Source: DASSWG01 sp035705295
GTDB lineage: Bacteria > Bacteroidota > Bacteroidia > Flavobacteriales > Flavobacteriaceae
DNA: 51,806 bases
Assembly: GCA_035705295.1 (NCBI GenBank)
Contig: DASSWG010000016.1
Coordinates: 1-51,806 of the forward strand
Direction: 5' to 3'
The notes under the pieces: generated by a model
Database searches by the model: none
What the model was told of the DNA's origin: nothing
The model's input: only the letters and a program-made list of their open reading frames with translations
Made by a program: the position numbers and the translations under genes
In this document: in pieces, positions 16,596 to 23,901 of the stretch
How positions within the stretch are numbered: position 1 is the stretch's first letter
Layout of the letters: each line of letters starts with the position of its first letter

Positions 16596-19550
16596 ATGCC
16601 AATATTTCAAAACTCGGTAGTTGCAAAGTATCTACAGACTCAAGACACCGCAACCTTAAACACAAAATGGGAAGCTTTTAAGGCCTATTTTAAAAACCCC
16701 GAACGACAAAACAACATTAGGGGCTCAAAAGAAGAGCAATTTCAAGAAGGGTTTTTAAGGGAACTGTTCGTAACAATTTTGGGCTATACCCTAAACCCCG
16801 AACCCAATTTCAATTTAACCACCGAGCACAAAAACGTAAAGGACAGCAAAAAAGCCGATGGCGCAATTCTGATCGACAACCAAGTCAAAGCCGTCATTGA
16901 ACTCAAAGGCACCGACACTACCGATTTAGGGAAAGTGGAAGCACAAGCCTTTGGCTATAAAAACAACCAACCCGATTGTGTTTATGTGATCACTTCAAAC
17001 TTTGAAAAAATACGGTTCTACATCGACAATGCCATTGAGCACCTCGAGTTCAACCTGTTTGCGCTGACCAAAGAAGATTTTGACCTGCTCTATTTGGTGC
17101 TTGCCCACCAAAACATCAGCAAAGGCTTGGCCAAAAAGTTGAAAGAAGAATCCATAAGCCAAGAAGACAAAGTAACCAAAGAGCTTTATAAAGACTACTC
17201 GCTGTTCAAAAAAGAACTGCACCACAACCTGGTGGCTTTGAACCCCGAACACGATGCGTTGTTGCTTTTTAAAAAATCACAAAAATTACTGGACCGGCTA
17301 TTGTTTTTGTTATTTGGGGAAGACCGGGGGTTGTTGCCCCCAAATTCCGTGAGGTTGATTTTGGACCAATGGAACAAACTTAAAGATTTGGACGAATACA
17401 TTCCTTTGTACGACCGGTTCAAAAAATACTTTGGCTACCTCAACACCGGTTTTAAAGGAAAACATTACAAGGTTTTTGCTTTTAACGGCGGCCTGTTCAA
17501 ACCCGATGAAGTTTTGGACGCCATCAGCATCGACGACCAACTGCTACACCGCCACAGTTTGAACTTGGCAAAATATGACTTTGCCAGTGAAGTGGACGTC
17601 AATATTTTGGGACATATTTTTGAAAACTCACTCAATGAAATCGATGAAATAAAAGCCGAACTGGAAGGCCAAACAATTGACAAATCCACAACCAAGCGCA
17701 AGAAAGACGGGGTTTTTTACACGCCAAAATACATCACCAAATACATTGTTGAAAACACGGTTGGAAAACTTTGCGAAGCAAAACGCCCCGAAACCCCCGA
17801 AGGGGGCTTTTCCGGGAAACTGTACAAAAAACGAAAAAAGGCTTTTCTGGAAGAACTCAAAACCTATCGCGAATGGCTGTTGCAAGTAAAAATTGTGGAC
17901 CCCGCCTGTGGAAGCGGTGCGTTTTTGAACGAAGCCTTGGATTTCTTGATACAAGAACACAAACTTATTGATGAACTGCAGGCCAAGCTTTTTGGCGACA
18001 GTTTGGTGCTATCGGACATTGAGAACAGCATTTTGGAAAACAATTTGTACGGTGTTGACATTAACGAAGAAAGTGTGCACATTGCCAAACTTTCGCTGTG
18101 GTTGCGTACCGCACAGCCCAACCGAAAGCTAAATGATTTGAACCACAACATAAAATGTGGCAACTCATTGATCGCCGACCCCGAAGTGGCGGGCGCAAAA
18201 GCCTTTGACTGGGAAAAAGAGTTTCCGCAGGTTTTTGCCAATGGCGGGTTTGATGTGGTGATTGGGAATCCGCCGTATTTGCTATGTCAACCATCCAATA
18301 CCGAAGAAAAGCTATTAACTTATTATAAATCTTTTGAAGTTAGCAGTTATAAAATCGACCTTTTTCATTTGTTCTTCGAGAAGTCTGTAAATATTTTAAA
18401 CAGAAAAGGAAAGTTAGGTTTTATAACTCCAAATACTTATTTGACAAATAAATACATTCAGCCTTTAAGAAATTTTATTTTAAAAAATGTTGATATTGAC
18501 TCTTTGACAATGCATCAAAGAAATGTTTTTTCGGATGCAAGTGTAGATGTATCAACAATTATTTTGAGTAAACCGAAAAAGCAAAACAATGAAATACAAA
18601 TACTCCAAAACCAAAATGAATTATTTCTTTCTGTAGGAGAAAAATTGCAAGAAAATTGGGCAAATGATTCTAATCAAATTTTTAATGTCAAAAAGAGTTT
18701 TCTTTTGGATACTTTTAAGTGCGTTCCATTAGGAAGCATTTGTAATTCCTATTTTGGAATACAAGCATATAGTAGAAAAAAGTCTATATCCGAAACCAAA
18801 AAAGACAAATTTCATTTAAGCATAATAGATGGTGGTGATATTTTTGAGTTTGCTTATGCAATACCAAACAAATATTTTGATTTCAGAGAAGAAAATATAA
18901 AAAGTGGGGGTAGTTGGGATGTCTATAAAAAAGAGAGAATTGTAATTCGACAAATTGGGCAAATTCCTATTGTTGGAATAAGTAAGACAAATATTTTAGC
19001 ATCAAATACTTTATATAGCATTTATCCAAAAAACAACAACTACAACATACTTTACATACTTTGCATTTTAAACTCTCAATTAATAAAAAAAATCTGGCTT
19101 TCAAAATATTCAGACAGTAAACAATTATTCCCTAAAATAAAAGGGTATCAATTAAAGGAATTGCCAATTAAAATCATCCCAATCGAATCCCAACAACCCT
19201 TTATCAAAAAGGCCGACCAAATGCTTTCCTTGAACAGCGGGTTGCAAGAAGTGTCGGGCAAATTCACAAGAAGCCTGCGGCGCAAATTCGATGGTTTGGA
19301 AAAGCTGCCCAAAAAGTTGGAAAACTGGCACGGGCTTTCCTACGCGGAATTCATCAACGAACTCAAAAAGAAAAAAATAAGCCTTTCACTGAGCGATGAA
19401 GCAGCGTGGGAAGATTATTTTTTACAAGAACAACAAAAAGCCCAAACCCTGCAAACCCAAATCGACCAAACGGACCGCGAAATCGACCAAATGGTGTATG
19501 CGCTTTATGGGCTTAGCGACGAAGAAATCGAAGTTGTAGCAGAAAGTTGA
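16596..19550 (+). CDS. type IIG restriction-modification enzyme (Eco57I-like, fused nuclease and N6-adenine methyltransferase)
   Basis: One 984-residue chain carries both activities. A PD-(D/E)XK-like nuclease motif is at about residues 87-105 (ADGAILIDNQ...AVIELKG). The SAM-binding motif VDPACGSGAFL is near 434-445, the adenine-N6 catalytic motif GNPPYLL near 556, and a TaqI-type C-terminal specificity region lies at about 700-930. Such enzymes cut at a distance from an asymmetric site and methylate one strand. Codons for about residues 565-865 (18290-19190) are far more AT-rich than both sides (hand count 17/60 and 12/60 GC inside, 32/60 and 28/60 outside), so the specificity part looks exchanged. 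No separate R or M gene is nearby. Confidence 0.92.
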   Translation: MPIFQNSVVAKYLQTQDTATLNTKWEAFKAYFKNPERQNNIRGSKEEQFQEGFLRELFVTILGYTLNPEPNFNLTTEHKNVKDSKKADGAILIDNQVKAVIELKGTDTTDLGKVEAQAFGYKNNQPDCVYVITSNFEKIRFYIDNAIEHLEFNLFALTKEDFDLLYLVLAHQNISKGLAKKLKEESISQEDKVTKELYKDYSLFKKELHHNLVALNPEHDALLLFKKSQKLLDRLLFLLFGEDRGLLPPNSVRLILDQWNKLKDLDEYIPLYDRFKKYFGYLNTGFKGKHYKVFAFNGGLFKPDEVLDAISIDDQLLHRHSLNLAKYDFASEVDVNILGHIFENSLNEIDEIKAELEGQTIDKSTTKRKKDGVFYTPKYITKYIVENTVGKLCEAKRPETPEGGFSGKLYKKRKKAFLEELKTYREWLLQVKIVDPACGSGAFLNEALDFLIQEHKLIDELQAKLFGDSLVLSDIENSILENNLYGVDINEESVHIAKLSLWLRTAQPNRKLNDLNHNIKCGNSLIADPEVAGAKAFDWEKEFPQVFANGGFDVVIGNPPYLLCQPSNTEEKLLTYYKSFEVSSYKIDLFHLFFEKSVNILNRKGKLGFITPNTYLTNKYIQPLRNFILKNVDIDSLTMHQRNVFSDASVDVSTIILSKPKKQNNEIQILQNQNELFLSVGEKLQENWANDSNQIFNVKKSFLLDTFKCVPLGSICNSYFGIQAYSRKKSISETKKDKFHLSIIDGGDIFEFAYAIPNKYFDFREENIKSGGSWDVYKKERIVIRQIGQIPIVGISKTNILASNTLYSIYPKNNNYNILYILCILNSQLIKKIWLSKYSDSKQLFPKIKGYQLKELPIKIIPIESQQPFIKKADQMLSLNSGLQEVSGKFTRSLRRKFDGLEKLPKKLENWHGLSYAEFINELKKKKISLSLSDEAAWEDYFLQEQQKAQTLQTQIDQTDREIDQMVYALYGLSDEEIEVVAES

Positions 19551-19558
19551 CCGACAAA

Positions 19559-19606
19559 GACCCGGCAGGTTTGGAAACCTGTTGGGTTTGGAGAGTGGTC
19601 CCGCCC
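19559..19606. repeat. palindromic repeat plus GGAGAGTGGTCCCGCC tail, left copy
   Basis: A worn copy of the palindrome (ACCCGGCAGGTTTGGAAACC, then its other arm) is followed by GGAGAGTGGTCCCGCC. The same palindrome-plus-tail order reappears at 20241-20290 (GGAGGGTGGTTCCACC). The two copies are direct repeats on either side of the 19623-20249 gene. Confidence 0.78.
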
Positions 19607-19622
19607 GAAAAACGGCTAATTT

Positions 19623-20249
19623 ATGAGCACACAATTACATGCCATCAGCAACATTGAAACCACAAAAGAAGAAGTTTTGGCCAACAAGGGCTTTTATCTC
19701 GAAAAGCTCAAAGCACTTCAACTTGAACATACCTCTACGCCCCTTAATGACGATAAAGGTAATTTCATCGGTTGGAAAAAAAGCGAAGGGGATTGGGAAT
19801 ATGAATTTCCAACTATTTATGATGCCGAGACCGACTCCGTTGTTGCGGACACCGAAGCAGCGGAAATCATCTATTTTTATAGCCCATTTGAGTTCGCTAT
19901 TCGTGTTTATGACAAGTGTCTTGAACTCATATGCATTTATAAATACAATTATTTATACGCAATTGGCCATAATGATGCCTTGAATGAATTTAGAAAAAAT
20001 GTATATGACATCATTTCAATTTTTGGGGGCACAGAAATTATTTACCTTGCCGACAATGGGTGTGATAAATTGAGCGAATATTTGGAATTACAGGTTTGGG
20101 AGGGGTTTTCCTACCAATCTATAAAAAAGGGGATGTTGCTTACAGGCTTGCCTTTTGTGTCGGATTATGGCCTTTTAAACCATGACAAACTCACCTATTC
20201 AAAAATCACAGAATTTGTTTTTGATGATTTTAGCGATATAAAAACCTGA
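19623..20249 (+). CDS. hypothetical protein in a repeat-flanked cassette
   Basis: A 208-residue soluble acidic protein that I do not recognise. It has no signal peptide or membrane helix; the middle is rich in Tyr/Ile (CLELICIYKYNYLYAIGHND) and there are DNGCDKLSEYLELQV and VFDDFSDIKT near the end. It follows the restriction enzyme by 72 bp on the same strand and could be co-transcribed with it. Its stop codon TGA lies inside the downstream palindromic repeat (AAAACCTGACTG), so the native C-terminus may have been replaced. Function unknown; an accessory role linked to restriction or defence is only suggested by position. Confidence 0.75.
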   Translation: MSTQLHAISNIETTKEEVLANKGFYLEKLKALQLEHTSTPLNDDKGNFIGWKKSEGDWEYEFPTIYDAETDSVVADTEAAEIIYFYSPFEFAIRVYDKCLELICIYKYNYLYAIGHNDALNEFRKNVYDIISIFGGTEIIYLADNGCDKLSEYLELQVWEGFSYQSIKKGMLLTGLPFVSDYGLLNHDKLTYSKITEFVFDDFSDIKT

Positions 20250-20303
20250 CTGTTTTCGGAAACCTGTCAGGTTTGGAGGGTGGTTCCACCTGGGCTTCCT
20301 TCG
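20241..20303. repeat. palindromic repeat plus inverted tRNA-tail copy, right side of cassette
   Basis: 20241-20274 is a palindrome copy (ACCTGACTGTTTTCGGAAAC and the right arm). From 20280 to 20303 the sequence GTGGTTCCACCTGGGCTTCC TTCG is the reverse complement of 23780-23803 with one mismatch in 24. 16 of its first 17 bases also match the complement of the tRNA-Met 3' end. Confidence 0.85.
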
Positions 20304-20569
20304 GTTTCAATCGTTGATCAGAACGGTTTTGTATATGAAAAGTACGCCTTTTTTAGCAGACGTAGTTTTCAGTTGCAACGTTTTGTTATAAAGTGGCGAG
20401 AACTCAAATATAACGAAAGCTGGCGTATTTTTTATATACGTTGTTATGTGCATACTGGATTCAATAGTATTGCTTTTTTTGAAAATTGTCCATGCGTTAG
20501 TAATAAACATCCATTCCATAGTCTTTTGTTTCGTCTCAAATTTGCACTGTAACAAATAAACAAGAAACG
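20304..20569. other. intergenic region upstream of the double-ABM gene
   Basis: About 270 bases without a gene after the repeat. It is AT-rich and contains no convincing open frame on either strand. The promoter for the next gene must be here; TAnnTTTG-like boxes are not clear. Nothing else recognised. Confidence 0.5.
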
Positions 20570-21289
20570 ATGAAAACTAAAGTTCCATTAAAATTAGCAT
20601 TCCTAGTTTTTCTACTAGGATTTACAATTCAAACATTTTCAAAATCTAAAAACACAAACATTATGAACAGTACAAAAAAAGAAACTATCGGATTATTAGT
20701 AATTATGAAAGCAAAAACAGGAAAAGAACAAGACGTCAAAAACTTCTTACTTGGTGGATTAGCATTAGTAAATCAAGAACCTCAAACAGTATCTTGGTTT
20801 GCCTTTCAAATAGATAATAATACTTTTGGTATTTATGATACTTTTGAAGTAGAAGAAGGAAGACAAGCACATTTAACAGGCGAAGTTGCGAAGGCATTAT
20901 TAGCAAATGCAGGTGATTTATTAGAGAACTTTGATCCTAGCACAGATATTCAAGCAGTAGATGTATTAGCATCTAATCATAAATCCGGATTGCAAAACAA
21001 GGGTTTGCTTGTTATTATGAAATCTAAAGAAGCAAAGACAACAGATGTTGAAAACTTCCTTAATGTCGGCAAACAATTAGTTGGTGACGAGCCAAAAACT
21101 TTATCTTGGTATGCTATAAAAATAGATGCTACTACATATGCAATCTTTGATACTTTTGCAGATGATTCTGGTAGAGATACACATTTAACAGGGAAAGTTG
21201 CAGCAGCACTTATGGAAAATGCGCCTGTTCTTTTAGATGGTTTTGAAGCATCAGCAATTCAAAAAATAGACATCATAGCTTCGAAATAA
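20570..21289 (+). CDS. secreted protein with two antibiotic-biosynthesis-monooxygenase (ABM) domains
   Basis: This 239-residue protein starts with a signal peptide (LKLAFLVFLLGFTIQTFSKS). Two similar ~95-residue modules follow: LLVIMKAKTGKEQDVKNFL...FGIYDTFEVEEGRQAHLTGE, and LLVIMKSKEAKTTDVENFL...YAIFDTFADDSGRDTHLTGK. Each is an alpha/beta-barrel ABM (quinol-monooxygenase-like) unit, which normally dimerises; here the dimer is encoded as one chain. The family acts on quinones or other small aromatics without cofactor, but many members are uncharacterised. An internal Met (residue 32) would give a cytosolic form. AT-rich, uses TTA for Leu unlike the core genes, and is paired with the AraC regulator: likely acquired together. 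Confidence 0.82.
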   Translation: MKTKVPLKLAFLVFLLGFTIQTFSKSKNTNIMNSTKKETIGLLVIMKAKTGKEQDVKNFLLGGLALVNQEPQTVSWFAFQIDNNTFGIYDTFEVEEGRQAHLTGEVAKALLANAGDLLENFDPSTDIQAVDVLASNHKSGLQNKGLLVIMKSKEAKTTDVENFLNVGKQLVGDEPKTLSWYAIKIDATTYAIFDTFADDSGRDTHLTGKVAAALMENAPVLLDGFEASAIQKIDIIASK

Positions 21290-21300
21290 TTGTTATCTTT

Positions 21301-21334
21301 AGAAAGGAGTGTAACAAACACTCCTTTCTTTTTA
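21301..21334 (+). terminator. intrinsic terminator after the double-ABM gene
   Basis: AGAAAGGAGTGT and ACACTCCTTTCT form a perfect 12-bp stem with a short AACAA loop, followed by TTTTAA. It separates the ABM gene from the AraC gene. Confidence 0.88.
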
Positions 21335-21365
21335 ATACGTAACATTAAAGAAGAAATAGACTCTT

Positions 21366-22229
21366 ATGGCTCAAATTATTATTGATAAGCAAAATGGTGA
21401 ACTGGCATTTAGACTAGAAAGGTTTGAAAATCTTAATCAATTTGACCATTTACAGCGAAAAAATTATTATTCTATTATTTTACTAAAAGGAAACAATTAC
21501 AAGTTAAATGTAGATGTTTCTAATTATGAATTACAAGGCAACCAAATGATTTGCTTGTCACCTTATCAACCATTTATGATTTCTTCTGAAGAGTCTTGTT
21601 CAGGCTGGTTATTAAATTTTCACCCTGACTTTTTTTGCACATATCGATATCAAAATGAAATTGAAACAGAGGGCATTCTTTTTAACAACTTTCATGGATT
21701 ACCACATTTTAAAATTTCTGAAAAAGCGTTGTTTTTTAACCTTATAGATCAAATTTCAAAAGAAATGGATAGAGATTCTATTGCTCAGCATGAGGTTCTT
21801 GTGGCTTTTTTAAAGGTGTTTTTAATAGAAGCTGTGAGACAAAAAAAACAATCCAATAAAGATATAGTGCCAAAATTTTCTGATGATCAATCTGAAATAT
21901 TGCAAAATTTAGTAGATTCTATTGAGAAGAATTATTCTGAGTTACACTCTCCGAAAGATTATGCAGATGTTTTATGTGTTAGCACTAAAACATTGGCTGG
22001 AATTGTGAAAAAATATTTACAGCAAACACCTAGTTCGTTAATTTCTAATAGAATTATTATAGAGGCTAAACGCGAACTATATTTAACCTCAAAACCTTTG
22101 AAACAAATCGCAGCTAATCTTGGGTATGACGATGAATTTTATTTTAGTAGGTTTTTCAAGAAGAAAGTAGGTGTTTCTCCCGATAATTATAGAAAGACAG
22201 TAGGTTTTGCTAAACTAGAAAAATTATGA
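21366..22229 (+). CDS. AraC family transcriptional regulator
   Basis: A 287-residue protein. The N-terminal ~175 residues form a cupin-like sensing region (NQMICLSPYQPFMISSEESC). The C-terminal ~100 residues form the AraC double helix-turn-helix: YADVLCVSTKTLAGIVKKYL, then PLKQIAANLGYDDEFYFSRF and FKKKVGVSPDNYRK. AraC proteins activate genes after binding a ligand; the upstream double-ABM gene is the natural candidate target. Very AT-rich (hand count 13/60 GC in 21421-21480) with Leu codons mostly TTA, unlike the resident genes; recent acquisition is likely. Confidence 0.92.
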   Translation: MAQIIIDKQNGELAFRLERFENLNQFDHLQRKNYYSIILLKGNNYKLNVDVSNYELQGNQMICLSPYQPFMISSEESCSGWLLNFHPDFFCTYRYQNEIETEGILFNNFHGLPHFKISEKALFFNLIDQISKEMDRDSIAQHEVLVAFLKVFLIEAVRQKKQSNKDIVPKFSDDQSEILQNLVDSIEKNYSELHSPKDYADVLCVSTKTLAGIVKKYLQQTPSSLISNRIIIEAKRELYLTSKPLKQIAANLGYDDEFYFSRFFKKKVGVSPDNYRKTVGFAKLEKL

Positions 22230-22274
22230 TTGTCAGTATGTCTTAAGTTGCACATAACAGGTTTCTTCTGTAAA

Positions 22275-22306
22275 AAAGCCGTCTTCAAAAGAACGAAAAC
22301 GGCTTT
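22275..22306 (+). terminator. hairpin terminator after the AraC gene
   Basis: AAAGCCGT and ACGGCTTT form a perfect 8-bp stem with a 16-base loop, 45 bp past the AraC stop. The A/T edges allow termination in either direction. Confidence 0.7.
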
Positions 22307-22327
22307 AACTACTGATGTTTTAAAAAA

Positions 22328-22390
22328 TGCGGAGAATAACCTTTCCAAACACCGCACATTTTGCGGAGAATAATTTGTATATTTACCGCA
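22328..22390. promoter_or_regulatory. repeated TGCGGAGAATAA sites upstream of fic
   Basis: TGCGGAGAATAA occurs at 22328-22339 and 22362-22373, 34 bp apart. Complementary CCGCA half sites at 22352-22356 and about 22386-22390 make CCGCA-N5-TGCGG-type palindromes. They end 16 bp before the Fic ATG and overlap the only possible promoter region, so they look like operators. Confidence 0.6.
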
Positions 22391-22405
22391 TAACCCAGAA
22401 ATCCA

Positions 22406-23500
22406 ATGGCAATTTATATCCATCAACTTAAAAATTGGGCGAACTTTCAATGGCGCGACCAAGCTTTCATTTCGCTATTGAGCGAGGTTAGAAACCTGCA
22501 AGGAAAACTTATGGGCAAAGTTGAACTGCTCGGTTTTGAGTTAAAAGATGAAGCCAATTTAGAAACATTGGTACAAGATGTGGTCCAATCATCAGAAATA
22601 GAAGGCGAAATTCTAAATCCTGAACAAGTTCGTTCCTCTATTGCAACAAAGTTGGGCTTGGAAAATTCAGGCTTGGAAAATTCGGACAGGCATATTGATG
22701 GCGTTGTAGAAATGATGTTGGACGCTACACAAAACAGTGACAAATCGCTATATAGAGAACGATTATTTGGCTGGCACGCGGCATTGTTCCCGACCGGCAG
22801 GAGCGGAATGCATAAAATTGAAGTCGCCAAGTGGAGAACAGGCGATATGCAAGTCGTTTCGGGAGGAATGGGCAGAGAAATTGTACATTATGAAGCACCA
22901 AAAGCAGCGTTGTTGGCGCAGGAAATGGAGCAATTCATTCATTGGTTCAATACAGAATCCGATTTGGACCCGATACTAAAAGCAGCTATTGCCCACCTGT
23001 GGTTTGTAACCATACACCCTTTTGATGACGGGAATGGTCGTATGGCCAGGGCCATTGCCGATATGCAATTGTCAAAAGCCGATGGTGTAAATCAGCGTTT
23101 CTATAGCATGTCGGCACAAATTAAAAATGAACGAAAATCATATTACAACATACTTGGGCAAACACAGCAGGGCGATTTGGATATAACTGCATGGATTATT
23201 TGGTTTTTAGCCTGTTTAAAAAAAGCGATCCTATCCTCAAATACCATCATTGACAAAGTCGTGCAAAAACATCGATTTTGGATGAAAAATGCTGCGCTCA
23301 TAAGCAACGAAAGACAGCGAAAAATGCTCAATAAACTAATGGATGATTTTAAAGGAAACCTAAGCACCAGTAAATGGGCAAAAATGACCAAATCTTCACA
23401 AGATACTGCTTTGAGGGATATAACCGATTTAATAAAAAAAGGGATTTTGATCAAGGCAAAATCAGGAGGAAGAAGTACACACTATAAATTGAAGAGGTAA
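22406..23500 (+). CDS. Fic family AMP-transferase with DUF4172 N-terminal region
   Basis: This 364-residue protein has the Fic core motif HPFDDGNGR at about residues 203-211. An N-terminal inhibitory helix motif, SSEIEG at about 61-66, fits the (S/T)xxxE(G/N) signature, so the enzyme is class II and can block its own ATP site. The first ~85 residues match DUF4172 (IYIHQLKNWANFQW). The C-terminal ~90 residues form a winged-helix-like end (TKSSQDTALRDITDLIKKGI). Fic proteins usually transfer AMP to Ser/Thr/Tyr hydroxyls; the target is unknown. The winged-helix end and the repeated upstream sites suggest it may regulate its own promoter. Confidence 0.92.
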   Translation: MAIYIHQLKNWANFQWRDQAFISLLSEVRNLQGKLMGKVELLGFELKDEANLETLVQDVVQSSEIEGEILNPEQVRSSIATKLGLENSGLENSDRHIDGVVEMMLDATQNSDKSLYRERLFGWHAALFPTGRSGMHKIEVAKWRTGDMQVVSGGMGREIVHYEAPKAALLAQEMEQFIHWFNTESDLDPILKAAIAHLWFVTIHPFDDGNGRMARAIADMQLSKADGVNQRFYSMSAQIKNERKSYYNILGQTQQGDLDITAWIIWFLACLKKAILSSNTIIDKVVQKHRFWMKNAALISNERQRKMLNKLMDDFKGNLSTSKWAKMTKSSQDTALRDITDLIKKGILIKAKSGGRSTHYKLKR

Positions 23501-23566
23501 AAGTAGTTCCTCGCTGCTGAGCGATCGTATCGCGTTCCATTAAAATTGAACAAACCAATTAAAATG

Positions 23567-23598
23567 TTTGTGGGTAACTACGCATTTCTCTAAATTTG
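23567..23598 (+). promoter_or_regulatory. Bacteroidota promoter of tRNA-Met
   Basis: TTTG (23567-23570) and TAAATTTG (23591-23598) are separated by 20 bp, close to the consensus TTTG-N19-TAnnTTTG. The -7 box ends 20 bp before the tRNA. Confidence 0.8.
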
Positions 23599-23618
23599 CA
23601 CGATCTTAAACCAAGATC

Positions 23619-23692
23619 GGTCCTATAGCTCAGTTGGTTAGAGCACTTGACTCATAATCAAGTGGTCCCTGGTTCGAGCCCAGGTGGGACCA
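23619..23692 (+). tRNA. tRNA-Met (CAT)
   Basis: A 74-nt cloverleaf: acceptor GGTCCTA/TGGGACC, D-arm GCTC..GAGC, anticodon arm CTTGA-CTCATAA-TCAAG with anticodon CAT, T-arm CCTGG-TTCGAGC-CCAGG, discriminator A. No CCA is encoded. CAT could also be tRNA-Ile2 after lysidine modification; elongator Met is the more likely call. Confidence 0.93.
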
Positions 23693-23704
23693 CGACTTGT
23701 AATT

Positions 23705-23736
23705 AAAGCCGCCTCTTTTGTTTGGAAGCGGCTTTT
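23705..23736 (+). terminator. tRNA-Met terminator
   Basis: AAAGCCGC and GCGGCTTT form an 8-bp stem, followed by TTGTTTT, starting 12 bp after the tRNA. Confidence 0.85.
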
Positions 23737-23779
23737 GTTTTAATCTGAATTTGGGCGAGAAGTTTATCCTGAGCGAAGT

Positions 23780-23847
23780 CGAAGGAAGCCCAGGTGGGAC
23801 CACCGATGTTTTTTCAAGTCGTTTTCGTTCTCGCGGAGACGGCTTTC
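23780..23847. repeat. duplicated tRNA-Met 3' tail with its own terminator-like hairpin
   Basis: AGCCCAGGTGGGACCAC at 23787-23803 is identical over 17 bp to the tRNA tail at 23677-23693, exactly 110 bp downstream. After it, AAGTCGT / ACGGCTT (23816-23847) forms a hairpin similar in position and style to the tRNA terminator. It could be an attachment-site scar, or the remnant of a second tRNA gene. Upstream at 23771 lies GAGCGAAGTCGAAGG, a motif also seen near 14.6 kb. Confidence 0.8.
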
Positions 23848-23901
23848 TTTTTATAGAGGAATCGGGGCGAGAACCTGCCTGCCGGGTTTATCCTAATGAT
23901 T

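Noticed and set aside
16429..23541. CGCGTTCCATT at both ends of the island as attachment repeat
   Set aside because: Only 11 bp are shared; that can occur by chance in this length.
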